Positions 41,373-51,093 are shown, numbered from the stretch's first letter. The stretch: 64,000 nt of DNA from Gottschalkia acidurici 9a (GCF_000299355.1 NC_018664.1:679115-743114); one strand, 5' to 3'. Program-made: numbers and translations. Notes: a model not told the origin generated them from the letters alone.

Positions 41373-42020
41373 ATGGTTGATATACTAAATACGACAAAGT
41401 ATATTTTAGGAGGGTTAGGAGTAACTATATCATTATCCCTGGTAACTTTATTTTTATCTATACCCCTAGGTATGCTATCGGCTATAGGAAAGATATCATC
41501 TCCTTATATCATAAGAAAAATATTAAATTTCTACACGTGGATATTTAGAGGAACACCATTACTTTTACAAGTGCTGTTTGTATATTATGGACTTCCTATA
41601 ATACATCCATCATTGGCTATGAGTGAATTCCAGGCAGCATCATTAACATTTACATTAAATTATGCTGCATACCTTACAGAGGTATTTAGAGCTGGTATAG
41701 AATCTATAGACGATGGTCAATATGATGCAGCTAAGGCACTAGGGTTTAATTATAAGGAAACTATGAAATATATAATAATCCCTCAAACCATAAGAAGAGT
41801 AATACCTCCTACTTGTAATGAAGGTGTAAATCTTATAAAAGATACAGCACTAGTTGCAGTTATTGGAATGGGAGACTTATCTAGAGCAGCTAAAGAAGTA
41901 GTAAGTAGAGAATTTAATATTACCCCTTTTATTATAGCAGGGATAATATATCTTATAATGACATCTTTAATAATGTATGTATTTAGAAAGTTAGAGGACA
42001 GATATTCTATATATATGTAA
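41373..42020 (+). CDS. Amino-acid ABC transporter permease
   Basis: 215 residues with about five membrane helices; the EAA loop EVFRAGIESIDDGQYDAAKALGF is clear and marks the ATPase docking site. Polar amino-acid type (HisM/GlnP family). It pairs with the lipoprotein upstream. A typical operon adds an ATP-binding subunit, which is missing here; it may be supplied by another operon. AGGAGG precedes ATG. A terminator follows at 42034. Confidence 0.93.
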   Translation: MVDILNTTKYILGGLGVTISLSLVTLFLSIPLGMLSAIGKISSPYIIRKILNFYTWIFRGTPLLLQVLFVYYGLPIIHPSLAMSEFQAASLTFTLNYAAYLTEVFRAGIESIDDGQYDAAKALGFNYKETMKYIIIPQTIRRVIPPTCNEGVNLIKDTALVAVIGMGDLSRAAKEVVSREFNITPFIIAGIIYLIMTSLIMYVFRKLEDRYSIYM

Positions 42021-42033
42021 GGTAAAAGTTTAT

Positions 42034-42070
42034 AAAAAGCTATTAATATCATTGATATTAATAGCTTTTT
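42034..42070 (+). terminator. Terminator after amino-acid permease
   Basis: 17-bp perfect stem AAAAAGCTATTAATATC / GATATTAATAGCTTTTT with a 3-base loop, then more T. Confidence 0.9.
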
Positions 42071-42160
42071 TATTTTACTTTCATATGTTTTATTAATATA
42101 TGTTGAGAATAAGGTGAAAAATACTTTTTGTATAAAAAATTAAAAATTTAAATAAAAAAC

Positions 42161-42189
42161 TTGACGAAAAATGTCGAAAGGAGCATAAT
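42161..42189 (+). promoter_or_regulatory. Probable promoter of the antiporter gene
   Basis: TTGACG, 17-bp spacer, CATAAT, 31 bases before the antiporter ATG. Confidence 0.5.
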
Positions 42190-42219
42190 GTTTATGGAGT
42201 CATAAAGGAGGTAGAAAGT

Positions 42220-43458
42220 ATGGAAACATCAAGTATTGCATTAGCGGCAGACTATTTATTAGAGACAATAGCTATAATTTTAATTGCAGGAATGATATTT
42301 GGAAAGATTAGTGACTATATAAAAATTCCAGATGTTGTACTTTATATTCTTGCTGGTATAATTTTAGGACCGCATGCTTTAGGATGGATAAGTGTAGAAA
42401 AATATGAAATAACTAATCAACTGATACTTACATTTGGTGCGGCTTATATATTGTACGATGGAGGTAGAGAAATAAAGCTGAAAATATTAAATAAAGTAAA
42501 AGTATCAGTTATGTTATTGGCTACTCTAGGAGTTTTAATCTCCACATTTATAACTGGATACTTTGCTTCTAGGATATTTAACATAGATATTATGACAGCA
42601 CTACTATTAGGGTCAGTTATAGCATCCACAGATCCATCTGTATTAGTACCTTTATTTAAAAAGGTTAAAATAAATAACAAGCTTAAACAAACTATAATTT
42701 CAGAGTCTGCGTTTAATGATGCAGCAGGTGCGATAATTACATTTGCAATAATTGGAATCATTTCAGGAAAGTCATTCTCTGCTATAGGAAGTACATTAGA
42801 GCTTTTAAAAACTGCAGGTGGGGGTATTTTAGTAGGACTAGTGATAGGATATATATCTTCACTTTTAGTTGCGCATAAAGAATATGCTATTCTTAAAGAG
42901 TATCCTGCTGAATTATCAGTTGCAACAGTAATAATATCTTACATCCTTTCAAACAAGCTAGGCTTTAGTGGATTTATGTCAGTATTCATAGTAGGAATGA
43001 TATGCGGAAATAAAAAAGTATTTAAGTTTTATATGCAAGACGAGTACTTTACAACCCAGCATAGATTTAGAGAAGTTTTAACAATTATACTAAGAATGAT
43101 GATATTTATATTACTAGGAACGCATGTAGAGCTTGTAGCATTAGCTAAGTACTGGAAGGGTGCATTAGCAGTAGTATTAATACTTATGTTTGTAGCGAGA
43201 CCAATATCTGTATTAATATCAGTATCACTTGATAGGAAAGCAAAATGGAGCTTGAGAGAAATTATATATTTAATGTGGGTAAGAGAGACAGGGGTAATTC
43301 CTGCTGCTCTATCGGGAATGATAGTTACATTAGGAATTCCAAATGCTCAAATAATATCTTCAGTAACATTTGCCACTATACTAATAACACTGACAGTTCA
43401 AGCAAGTACCTCAGCAGCATTAGCAAGGTATCTTAAATTAGATGAAGACTATAAATAG
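42220..43458 (+). CDS. Monovalent cation:proton antiporter (CPA family)
   Basis: 412 residues and about 12 membrane helices. Cation-binding motifs include ASTDPSVLVPLF and ESAFNDAAGAI, as in NhaP/CPA1-like antiporters. It would exchange Na+ or K+ for H+ across the membrane. AAAGGAGG precedes ATG 42220. It lacks the C-terminal TrkA-type domain of KefB-like relatives and ends shortly after helix 12. Single gene followed by a terminator. Confidence 0.9.
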   Translation: METSSIALAADYLLETIAIILIAGMIFGKISDYIKIPDVVLYILAGIILGPHALGWISVEKYEITNQLILTFGAAYILYDGGREIKLKILNKVKVSVMLLATLGVLISTFITGYFASRIFNIDIMTALLLGSVIASTDPSVLVPLFKKVKINNKLKQTIISESAFNDAAGAIITFAIIGIISGKSFSAIGSTLELLKTAGGGILVGLVIGYISSLLVAHKEYAILKEYPAELSVATVIISYILSNKLGFSGFMSVFIVGMICGNKKVFKFYMQDEYFTTQHRFREVLTIILRMMIFILLGTHVELVALAKYWKGALAVVLILMFVARPISVLISVSLDRKAKWSLREIIYLMWVRETGVIPAALSGMIVTLGIPNAQIISSVTFATILITLTVQASTSAALARYLKLDEDYK

Positions 43459-43480
43459 AAATAGTTTTTAAATTAAAATT

Positions 43481-43527
43481 AACACTATAAAACTTATTGA
43501 ATATTATTAAGTTTTATAGTGTTTTTT
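43481..43527 (+). terminator. Terminator after the antiporter
   Basis: 16-base arms AACACTATAAAACTTA / TAAGTTTTATAGTGTT, then a T-run. Confidence 0.85.
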
Positions 43528-43553
43528 ATTTTAAAAAATTTTTATTTAAATTG

Positions 43554-43583
43554 TTGACATTTATGCTCGACTGATAATATAAT
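43554..43583 (+). promoter_or_regulatory. Strong promoter of the P-type ATPase
   Basis: TTGACA at 43554-43559, 18-bp spacer, TATAAT at 43578-43583. It is followed ten bases later by an operator palindrome. Confidence 0.8.
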
Positions 43584-43592
43584 AAGAGTGAA

Positions 43593-43614
43593 CATATGAA
43601 TAGGTATTCATATG
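43593..43614. promoter_or_regulatory. ArsR/SmtB-type operator
   Basis: Perfect 10-bp arms CATATGAATA / TATTCATATG around GG. The core TGAA-N6-TTCA is the usual pattern of ArsR/SmtB metal-sensing repressors. It lies between the -10 box and the ATPase start, where binding would block transcription. The repressor gene itself is not in the window. Confidence 0.7.
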
Positions 43615-43635
43615 AAAAGGATGGGAGGCGAAGAA

Positions 43636-45759
43636 ATGTCTAGTAAAGAAATTATATTACAAGGTCTGAACTGTGCTAGTTGTATCAGTAAGATAGAACA
43701 ACAGACAAGTAAGATAGAAGGTGTAGAGGAGTCTAAATTTAATTTTGCAAGTGAAATATTAACTGTAGACTATAGAGGAAAAAAGGAATTTAAAGAGGTA
43801 TTTAAGGAAATAAAAGATATAGTAAATAAAGCGGAACCTCATGTAAAAGTTAGAATGAAAGAAGAACAAGATGAACACAACCATGATCATGGTCACGATC
43901 ATTCTCATGACGGAGGAAGTGTTAAGAAAAATATTATAAGGTTTTCAATAGGGGGAATCTTATTATTAATATCATATATTTTTAATCTGGAATCTAATAT
44001 AAAAGCAGGACTAATTTTAACTAGTTATGTATTAATAGGCTATGATGTAGTATTAAGAGCTTTTAAAAATATATTAAGAGGTCAAATATTTGATGAACAT
44101 TTTTTAATGACTGTAGCTACATTTGGAGCAATAGCTATAAAGGAGTATCCTGAGGCAGTTGCGGTTATGTTATTTTATCAAGTAGGTGAAACATTCCAAG
44201 ATATAGCTGTTGGTAAATCAAGAAGATCTATAAAGTCACTGTTAGATATAAGACCAGATTATGCGAATCTAAAGGTAGGAGAAACAATATCTACAGTTAG
44301 TCCAGAAAAGGTTAATATAGGGGATACTATAATTGTAAAACCAGGTGAGAGGGTACCCCTAGATGGTAAGGTTATAGAAGGAAGTTCAATGGTTAATACT
44401 TCTGCACTTACTGGAGAATCTGTACCAAGAAGTGTTAACAAGGGTGACGAAATATTAAGTGGATTTATAAACGAAAATGGTATATTAACTATTGAGGTAA
44501 CTAAGAGTTTTGGAGAATCTACAGTATCTAAAATACTAGATTTAGTTCAAAATGCAAGTGGTAAAAAGGCACCTACTGAAAAATTCATAACTAAGTTTGC
44601 AAGATACTATACACCGGTGGTAGTTATATCTGCTATTCTTATAGCTTTTATACCTCCAATAATACTAGGTCAAGAGTTTTACACATGGGTATATAGAGCA
44701 TTAGTATTTTTAGTTATATCATGCCCTTGTGCATTAGTGGTATCTGTTCCTCTAGGATTCTTCGGTGGTATTGGGGCAGCTTCAAAATCTGGAATATTAG
44801 TAAAGGGTGGTAACTATTTAGAAGCATTAAATGATATTGAAATACTAGTAATGGATAAGACTGGTACTCTTACTAAGGGAATATTTGAAGTTACAAAGAT
44901 AGATGCTCAAGAAGGATTTAGTGAAGAAGAGATACTGAAGTTTTCAGCATTGGGTGAGATACACTCAAGTCATCCTATTGCTACTTCTATAAAGAAGGCT
45001 TATGGAAAAGAGTTAGATTATAACAAAATAGAAAATTATGAAGAAGTCGCTGGTCATGGAATAAAGGCTACAATAGAAGGTAAAGAAGTTTTAATTGGAA
45101 ATATTAAGCTTATGAATAGAGAAAACATAGATGCAGAGAAGTCAAATGATATAGGAACTATAGTATATGTAGCTATAGAAAATAAATATGCAGGAAGCAT
45201 ATTGATATCTGATGAGATAAAAGAAGATGCACATAAGACTATACAAAGTCTACACAATCTTGGTATAAAGAAAGCAGTAATGCTAACTGGAGATAATAAG
45301 AATATAGCTGAAAAAGTAGCTAAAGACTTGGGGATAGATGAAGTATATTCGGAACTACTTCCAATAGATAAAGTTAGTAAAGTAGAAGCATTAAATGCTA
45401 AAAAATCGGAAAAGGGTAAATTAGCATTTGTAGGGGATGGAATAAACGATGCACCAGTACTTGCTATGGCAGACATAGGTATTGCAATGGGTGGCTTAGG
45501 ATCAGATGCTGCTATAGAAGCTTCTGACATAGTTCTAATGACTGATGAAATATCTAAGATAAGCACATCTATAAAAATAGCAAGAAAAACTAAAAAAATA
45601 GTTATACAAAATATAGTGTTAGCACTAGGTACAAAATCTATAGTATTAGTACTAGGAGTCTTTGGTATAGCAAATATGTGGGTAGCAGTATTTGCAGATG
45701 TTGGAGTAGCATTAATAGCAATACTAAACTCTATGAGGGCATTAAAGATAGATAAATAA
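43636..45759 (+). CDS. Zn2+/Cd2+/Pb2+-exporting P1B-type ATPase
   Basis: 707 residues from ATG 43636, behind GGGAGG; the earlier ATG at 43612 lies within the operator. An N-terminal heavy-metal domain (GLNCASC, CxxC) is followed by a His-rich stretch (HNHDHGHDHSH) that may hold Zn. Then come the CPC ion channel (CPCALVVSVPLG), phosphorylation site DKTGTLTKG, HP motif (HSSHPIATS) and GDGINDAPVL hinge. The CPC motif and the His-rich arm favour Zn/Cd/Pb over Cu. The gene sits behind an ArsR-type operator and so is probably metal-induced. Confidence 0.93.
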   Translation: MSSKEIILQGLNCASCISKIEQQTSKIEGVEESKFNFASEILTVDYRGKKEFKEVFKEIKDIVNKAEPHVKVRMKEEQDEHNHDHGHDHSHDGGSVKKNIIRFSIGGILLLISYIFNLESNIKAGLILTSYVLIGYDVVLRAFKNILRGQIFDEHFLMTVATFGAIAIKEYPEAVAVMLFYQVGETFQDIAVGKSRRSIKSLLDIRPDYANLKVGETISTVSPEKVNIGDTIIVKPGERVPLDGKVIEGSSMVNTSALTGESVPRSVNKGDEILSGFINENGILTIEVTKSFGESTVSKILDLVQNASGKKAPTEKFITKFARYYTPVVVISAILIAFIPPIILGQEFYTWVYRALVFLVISCPCALVVSVPLGFFGGIGAASKSGILVKGGNYLEALNDIEILVMDKTGTLTKGIFEVTKIDAQEGFSEEEILKFSALGEIHSSHPIATSIKKAYGKELDYNKIENYEEVAGHGIKATIEGKEVLIGNIKLMNRENIDAEKSNDIGTIVYVAIENKYAGSILISDEIKEDAHKTIQSLHNLGIKKAVMLTGDNKNIAEKVAKDLGIDEVYSELLPIDKVSKVEALNAKKSEKGKLAFVGDGINDAPVLAMADIGIAMGGLGSDAAIEASDIVLMTDEISKISTSIKIARKTKKIVIQNIVLALGTKSIVLVLGVFGIANMWVAVFADVGVALIAILNSMRALKIDK

Positions 45760-45831
45760 AATGTATAAATAACATTAAAAAGCAATACCTTATAGTATGT
45801 AGATTTTACTATTATAAAGAAGGTGTTGCTT

Positions 45832-47238
45832 TTGAATTTTAAAAAGAGATTATTAGTTGGACTATCGATCTTAATAACAATCATTGCGGTAATTGGTCTT
45901 ATCACATTAACTAAAGAAGAAAAACTATTTAAAAACATAAATACATCTATTAATTCCAAAAATATAATGAATACCGTAGAAGAGTTAACATCTAAAAAAT
46001 ATAATGGAAGGCTTATAGGAACAGAAGGAAATCAATTAGCAACAGAGTATCTTGTAGATCATTTTAAAAAAATAAATCTTAAGAATCCTGAAAAGTTAAA
46101 AGACTATAAGCAATACTATAAGCAGAATGTTAGAGCTACCAATAGTGCACCAATATTAAGTGTACTAGATAAAAATGGGAAGATAGAGAAAGAATATAAT
46201 TATATAGAAGATTTCTCTGTAGTAACTTATAACTCATTATTAAGTATAAAAGGAAAAGCCTCAGGACAGGGGGTATTGATAGAGGATGTTGATAAATTAA
46301 GTAAAAGTCCAGAAACGTTTAGGGGAAAAATATTACTAGTATCTAGAGAAACAATGGGAAAATACGGACTTCGAAATATACTGCTAAACATTATAGAACA
46401 TAAGATAGAAATTAAAGGAATAATATTAGAGGTTGAAATTGAGAAAGAAGATAAAAGCGGATTTGCAGTAGCACCTAACGCACCAGCAGTAGATAATTTT
46501 AGTAAAAATGGACCAATGCTATTTACACTAGAGTCAGGAGCATTTAAGGAGATATCTAATCTTACAAAAGAAGGTAAGAATATATATATGACTGCAGATT
46601 ATAGCATTGAAAATGTAGAGGGAGCAAATGTAATAGGACTTCTGGAGGGAAATCATAAAGAGTTAAAAGAAGAATTTATAATAATAGGAGCTCATTTTGA
46701 TCATGTAGGTGATAATAAAAATGGAACATATAATCCTGGTGCACTAGATAATGCATCTGGAACGGCTACTATGATGGAGATAGCTAGAATTTTATCAGAG
46801 AATAAGATAAAACCTAAGAAGTCAATACTATTTATAGGATTTAATGGTGAAGAGGAAGGGCTTTATGGTTCATATAACTATGCAAATAATCCTTTGTATC
46901 CTCTTAATGATAAGACTGTAATGATAAATTTAGATATGGTAGGTTCTAAAAGAAAAGTTCCATTAGAATCTGTAAGCTATGATAGTAGTAATACTGAGTT
47001 AAGAGATGAATTGTTTAAAATATCTAAAGAATTAGGGATCGATAGTAGAACAAATGTAAGTCAGGGAAGTGATCATGTTCCGTTTGCAGCAAAAGGTATA
47101 AAATCAGTTTGTCTTATTCATATGGACTTAGAAAGTGGATATCATACACCACATGATACAATAGATAAAGTAGATAGAAAAAGAACAGAAGAAGCAGTTA
47201 AAGTAGTACTTTCTTACTTAGACAATAATGCATATTAG
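45832..47238 (+). CDS. M28-family zinc peptidase, membrane-anchored
   Basis: About 468 residues. The start is most likely TTG 45832, behind AAGGTG; the frame also has a GTG at 45823 inside that site. A signal anchor (LLVGLSILITIIAVIGLITL) places it outside. The M28 zinc ligands are present: AHFDHVG, GALDNASGTATMMEIA, FNGEEEGLYGS, NLDMVG and the last His in YHTPHDT. Residues 130-235 resemble a protease-associated insert. It may act as an aminopeptidase that trims peptides at the surface. Ends at a strong terminator. Confidence 0.9.
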   Translation: MNFKKRLLVGLSILITIIAVIGLITLTKEEKLFKNINTSINSKNIMNTVEELTSKKYNGRLIGTEGNQLATEYLVDHFKKINLKNPEKLKDYKQYYKQNVRATNSAPILSVLDKNGKIEKEYNYIEDFSVVTYNSLLSIKGKASGQGVLIEDVDKLSKSPETFRGKILLVSRETMGKYGLRNILLNIIEHKIEIKGIILEVEIEKEDKSGFAVAPNAPAVDNFSKNGPMLFTLESGAFKEISNLTKEGKNIYMTADYSIENVEGANVIGLLEGNHKELKEEFIIIGAHFDHVGDNKNGTYNPGALDNASGTATMMEIARILSENKIKPKKSILFIGFNGEEEGLYGSYNYANNPLYPLNDKTVMINLDMVGSKRKVPLESVSYDSSNTELRDELFKISKELGIDSRTNVSQGSDHVPFAAKGIKSVCLIHMDLESGYHTPHDTIDKVDRKRTEEAVKVVLSYLDNNAY

Positions 47239-47248
47239 TGAAGAATTA

Positions 47249-47297
47249 AAAAAGTCCTAAGTTCTAAATATCAGATATTTAGAACTTAGGACTTTTT
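47249..47297. terminator. Bidirectional terminator, M28 peptidase / hemerythrin
   Basis: Long perfect stem AAAAGTCCTAAGTTCTAAAT with its complement ending at 47297; T-runs in both directions. Confidence 0.9.
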
Positions 47298-47850
47298 AAC
47301 TATACTTACTTTCAAGTTCATTTACAAACTTAATATATTTGTTTTTTACTTCGATATGAGCACTATTCTCTTCAAATTCTTTGAATTGAATATCTAATTT
47401 GTCTAAAGTTTCTTTTTTTAGATTATTAGTAGCATATTTATATATCATATTGTCCTCTTTATTTATATGCTTAGTCAGTAGGTTAGCGTAACCAATAGCA
47501 TTTCCTATTATATCAACTATAGCTTCTTTATCGCCAGATTTATGCGAGTTTAATGCAACTTCTAAGTCCATAACTAAAGATCTACCAAAGTTATGTTCTA
47601 TAAGCATTCCTTGTATAGGACCTTCACCTATAGTCTCTTGTAACTCATTGTTCATATCTATGAACAACATATCTTCTTCCTTGCCATGATGATACTTATC
47701 AGCGTAGTTTCTGATGAAATCAATTACTTGGAAAAAATCATCATATGGAACTTCCATTCCATTAGTTAATTGAAAACATAACTTTCTTATTACTTTTATA
47801 ACCTTCTTTATATTATCGTGTTCACTTACTAAGATATCTATAGAGTTCAT
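47296..47850 (-). CDS. Hemerythrin-like metal-binding protein
   Basis: 184 residues from ATG 47850, behind AAGGGAAGTGA. The four-helix fold carries the iron ligands: SEHDNIKK (His), YHHGKEEDMLF (His and Glu), EHNFGRSL (His) and HINKEDNM (His and Glu/Asp). In anaerobes such proteins bind oxygen, NO or iron and may protect the cell. Stands alone, in the minus direction. Confidence 0.9.
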   Translation of the reverse strand: MNSIDILVSEHDNIKKVIKVIRKLCFQLTNGMEVPYDDFFQVIDFIRNYADKYHHGKEEDMLFIDMNNELQETIGEGPIQGMLIEHNFGRSLVMDLEVALNSHKSGDKEAIVDIIGNAIGYANLLTKHINKEDNMIYKYATNNLKKETLDKLDIQFKEFEENSAHIEVKNKYIKFVNELESKYS

Positions 47851-47977
47851 AAACAATCACTTCCCTTAAATTATTATAGTATATTTTATCCATTCACTAG
47901 AAATATAAACATTGCTTATATTGTTACTAAAGAGATTATAGCATGGATTCTATTATGAATAATGTGATTCAAAACAA

Positions 47978-48026
47978 AAAAGAGAAGTAAAGTTTTATAA
48001 TTTGAATACCTTACTTCTCTTTTAAA
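47978..48026 (-). terminator. Terminator of the zinc-ribbon gene
   Basis: Stem AAAAGAGAAGTAA / TTACTTCTCTTTT with a 22-base loop and T-run on the minus exit. Confidence 0.65.
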
Positions 48027-48087
48027 TTTATAGAGATAAATAGTTTGTTTAGTTTTAATAAATTATATAGTTTACAATATCATATTG

Positions 48088-48609
48088 TTATACCTGCCTC
48101 TTAAATACATTAGTAATACCATTGAAAATGACTACTAATGTATCGTCATCTTCAAAGTGAAACTTATGTACCATATCTAGGTCCTCTGGTATGGAATCAT
48201 CATTTACCATGGATATATATAATGTTAAAGTATTAGAATCCTCTATAGAGTATGTTCCGCTCATACTCCTACCTTCTTCAGTATAATTTAGTTCGAATTT
48301 TGTACTTTCAAACTTAATATAATCAAATACACCTTTATCATCCTCACATATCCAAGTACCTAAAATTTTCTGCACAGTATCTTCAGTTGATAATTGCATT
48401 GGTAATTGATGAGATATAAAACTATCGAAATCCGAATGTATTCTATAGATTATGACAAATAAGATTACAAAAGTTGTAATTAAAAATAAAAATGTCTTCA
48501 TTAGCTCTCTATTTCTTTTAGAGCTCTCCTCAGCATCTAGCCAATAACCACATCTTGAACAGAACTGGTAATGTTCCTTTACCTCAGAGCCACAACTATT
48601 GCAACGCAT
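48088..48609 (-). CDS. Zinc-ribbon membrane protein of unknown function
   Basis: 173 residues. The N-terminal ribbon MRCNSCGSEVKEHYQFCSRCG has two CxxC pairs. A short linker leads to a membrane helix (TFLFLITTFVILFVIIY). The remainder (residues 75-173) looks like a beta-rich lipocalin-like or DUF domain (KILGTWICEDDKGVFDYIKFE, LTLYISMVN), probably extracellular. ATG 48609 follows GGAGG. The arrangement is common in Firmicutes and its function is not established. Confidence 0.8.
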   Translation of the reverse strand: MRCNSCGSEVKEHYQFCSRCGYWLDAEESSKRNRELMKTFLFLITTFVILFVIIYRIHSDFDSFISHQLPMQLSTEDTVQKILGTWICEDDKGVFDYIKFESTKFELNYTEEGRSMSGTYSIEDSNTLTLYISMVNDDSIPEDLDMVHKFHFEDDDTLVVIFNGITNVFKRQV

Positions 48610-48864
48610 CTGACATACCTCCTTATATTAGTATATTCTGCATCTATTAGAAAAAACCTTTAAATAATGTCTGTATTAACATTTAATAAAGGTAAATTAT
48701 ATAGATTGAAAAATTAATTTTAACATGTAATTATAGCATGATTTTAATAATTACTCAATAATATGAAATTTATAAAAATTAAGTTCCAAAATGAATAGAA
48801 ATTAACAATAATAGACATAACTATAGAAAGATAATGAAACTTTATAATAAGGAGGTCTTACTAA

Positions 48865-51003
48865 ATGAGTGATAAAGATATAAAAAACTCTTTCGAGAAA
48901 AGTGCTGAAACAATGAGAGGTGATAATAAAACTCTTGGTTCACAATTAACAAAAGCAGACTATAATGATCCTGAGATACATGGGGATATACACAAAGATG
49001 TAAAAGTAGATTATAAAAGTATGGAGAAATCGCCATCAACTATGGAAGAGGTACATAGATGGCAGAGAGATCATATAAAAAAGGATGATCAGTCAAAAGA
49101 AGGATATCCATTAAATGTTATAATAGATCCTGCAATGAGAGAAATGTATCAAGTAGTACATAATGCAGGTATGACTAACGTTTTTGATAGATTTAGTCAA
49201 CAACAACCAATACAGTGTAAGTTTTGTGTAGAGGGATTATCATGTCAACTGTGTGCAAATGGACCTTGTAGAATAAGCCCTAAGTCACCAAGAGGAACTT
49301 GTGGAGTAGATGCTCACACTATGGTTTCAAGGAACTTTATGTACAGACACGTTACAATAGGTACATCTGCAAATATATTTCATGCGCATCAAGCAGCAAG
49401 AACTTTAAAAGCAGCAGGCCAAAGTCCCGAGAGCGGATTAAAAATAAGAGATCCTGAAAAACTAAAAAAGTTTTCAGATATGTTAGGGCTAGATGCAAAT
49501 AAGCCTATAAATGAATTAGCAGTTGAATTTGCTGATGTTGTAATGAATGACATCCACTCTCCATTCCATATAGAGTCTAGGCTAGTAGAAGCATTTGCAC
49601 CTACTAAGCGTAAAAATTTATGGAGAAAGCTAGGATTATTCCCTGGTGGGGGTTATAGTGAGGTTGCATATGCTCAAACTAGCTGTATGACTAACTTTAG
49701 ATCTGACCCTGTGGAGTTCCTACTTAATAGCGTTAGACTAGGAATAGCAAATGAGTATCAAGGAATATTTATTCTAGATATAGTTCAAGAAATGCTAATG
49801 GGAACTCAAAAAGTAGCTATGAAAAAACAAAACATGGGTCTACTAAAAGAGAATATGATAAACGTTATAACTAATGGCCATATGCCATTGCTTGCAAACG
49901 TAGCTATAGATTTAGCTTCTACAGATGAATGGCAACAAAAAGCTAAAGATTTAGGAGCTGATGGAATACAAATATTAGGTCATGTTTGTGAAGGTCAACA
50001 GCTTATAAACTATGATGGTACGCATAATCAAAAAGCATATGCAGGTCAAGAAGGAGAATGGCTATCTGAAGAGTATTTACTTGCAACTGGTGTAGTAGAC
50101 TTATTTATGTTTGACTATAACTGTACAGTTCCTACTCTTCCGCTATATGCTAAGAAATTCGGTACTAAATTATTAAGTACTCATCCTGTAATTAAATTAC
50201 AAGGAGTAGAGACATTAGACTTTGTACCAGAAAAAATGAAGGAACAAGCTGAAAAAGCATTAGAGAAAGCATTAGAAGGGTTTAAAGAGCGTAAAGCTTC
50301 AAACAGAGAAGTATATATACCGGAATATACTTCAGAATGTATGGTTGGATTTAGTACTGAATCTGTTAAAGAAGCATTAGGAGGAAGCTTTGATCCACTT
50401 ATAGAACAAATAGCAAATGGAAACATAAGAGGAATAGCAACTATAGTAGGGTGTACTACTGCTAGATATGGCCAAGGTGGTAGTAATATATTTAAAATAA
50501 CTAAAGGGCTAATAGAAAACAATATACTAGTTCTTTCAGGTGGATGTACTTCTTCAGTTATGCAATACACTGGACTTAGTCATCCAAATGCAGCAGATGA
50601 AGCAGGAGAAGGACTAAAAGCAGTTTGTAAATCACTTGGAATACCACCAGTACTAAACTACGGTGCTTGTGTAGATATAGGAAAAATGACTCAAACAGCT
50701 AAGGAACTAGCAGATATACTAGATGTAGATACTGATAAATTACCATTAGTAATAGGTGCTCCAGAATACTTAGAGCAAAAAGCAGTATCGGATGCTTGTA
50801 CAGCACTAGCACTAGGTTGGTTAGTTCATATAGCACCAGTACCTTCTATAACAGGTAGTGATCTAGTAGTTAAAACACTTACAGAAACTACAGAAACGCT
50901 GGGACTTGGTAAAGTAGTAGTAGAGTTAGATGCTGAGAAAACTATTCAAATATATGTAGATCACATAGAGAAAAAACGTAAGGAATTAGGACTTACGACT
51001 TAA
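48865..51003 (+). CDS. cooS: Anaerobic Ni-Fe carbon-monoxide dehydrogenase catalytic subunit, divergent form
   Basis: 712 residues, longer than the usual ~630 because of an N-terminal extension of about 80 residues. The B-cluster block CxFCxxGxxCxLCxxGPC is seen as CKFCVEGLSCQLCANGPC; the D-cluster is of the CxxC type. C-cluster ligands His (NGHMP), Cys (DYNC), Cys (VGCTT), Cys (SGGC) and Cys (GACVD) are present, but the usual CCTGNE block reads GHVCEGQQL. The catalytic Lys is in APEYLEQKAVS. It would interconvert CO and CO2. No cooF, cooC or acetyl-CoA synthase neighbours exist, so its partner is unknown. AAGGAGG precedes ATG. Confidence 0.85.
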   Translation: MSDKDIKNSFEKSAETMRGDNKTLGSQLTKADYNDPEIHGDIHKDVKVDYKSMEKSPSTMEEVHRWQRDHIKKDDQSKEGYPLNVIIDPAMREMYQVVHNAGMTNVFDRFSQQQPIQCKFCVEGLSCQLCANGPCRISPKSPRGTCGVDAHTMVSRNFMYRHVTIGTSANIFHAHQAARTLKAAGQSPESGLKIRDPEKLKKFSDMLGLDANKPINELAVEFADVVMNDIHSPFHIESRLVEAFAPTKRKNLWRKLGLFPGGGYSEVAYAQTSCMTNFRSDPVEFLLNSVRLGIANEYQGIFILDIVQEMLMGTQKVAMKKQNMGLLKENMINVITNGHMPLLANVAIDLASTDEWQQKAKDLGADGIQILGHVCEGQQLINYDGTHNQKAYAGQEGEWLSEEYLLATGVVDLFMFDYNCTVPTLPLYAKKFGTKLLSTHPVIKLQGVETLDFVPEKMKEQAEKALEKALEGFKERKASNREVYIPEYTSECMVGFSTESVKEALGGSFDPLIEQIANGNIRGIATIVGCTTARYGQGGSNIFKITKGLIENNILVLSGGCTSSVMQYTGLSHPNAADEAGEGLKAVCKSLGIPPVLNYGACVDIGKMTQTAKELADILDVDTDKLPLVIGAPEYLEQKAVSDACTALALGWLVHIAPVPSITGSDLVVKTLTETTETLGLGKVVVELDAEKTIQIYVDHIEKKRKELGLTT

Positions 51004-51019
51004 GTTAATACTTTAAATA

Positions 51020-51060
51020 AAAACTAGAGATTATGATAAAGGATAATCTCTAGTTTTTAT
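51020..51060 (+). terminator. Terminator after cooS
   Basis: AAACTAGAGATTAT / ATAATCTCTAGTTT stem and T-run. Confidence 0.85.
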
Positions 51061-51093
51061 TATTCGCTCTGTTAGAGAATTATGCGATTAATT

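Noticed and set aside
45054-45959. 301-codon minus-strand ORF inside the P-type ATPase
   Set aside because: It mirrors the ATPase codons and has no ribosome site.
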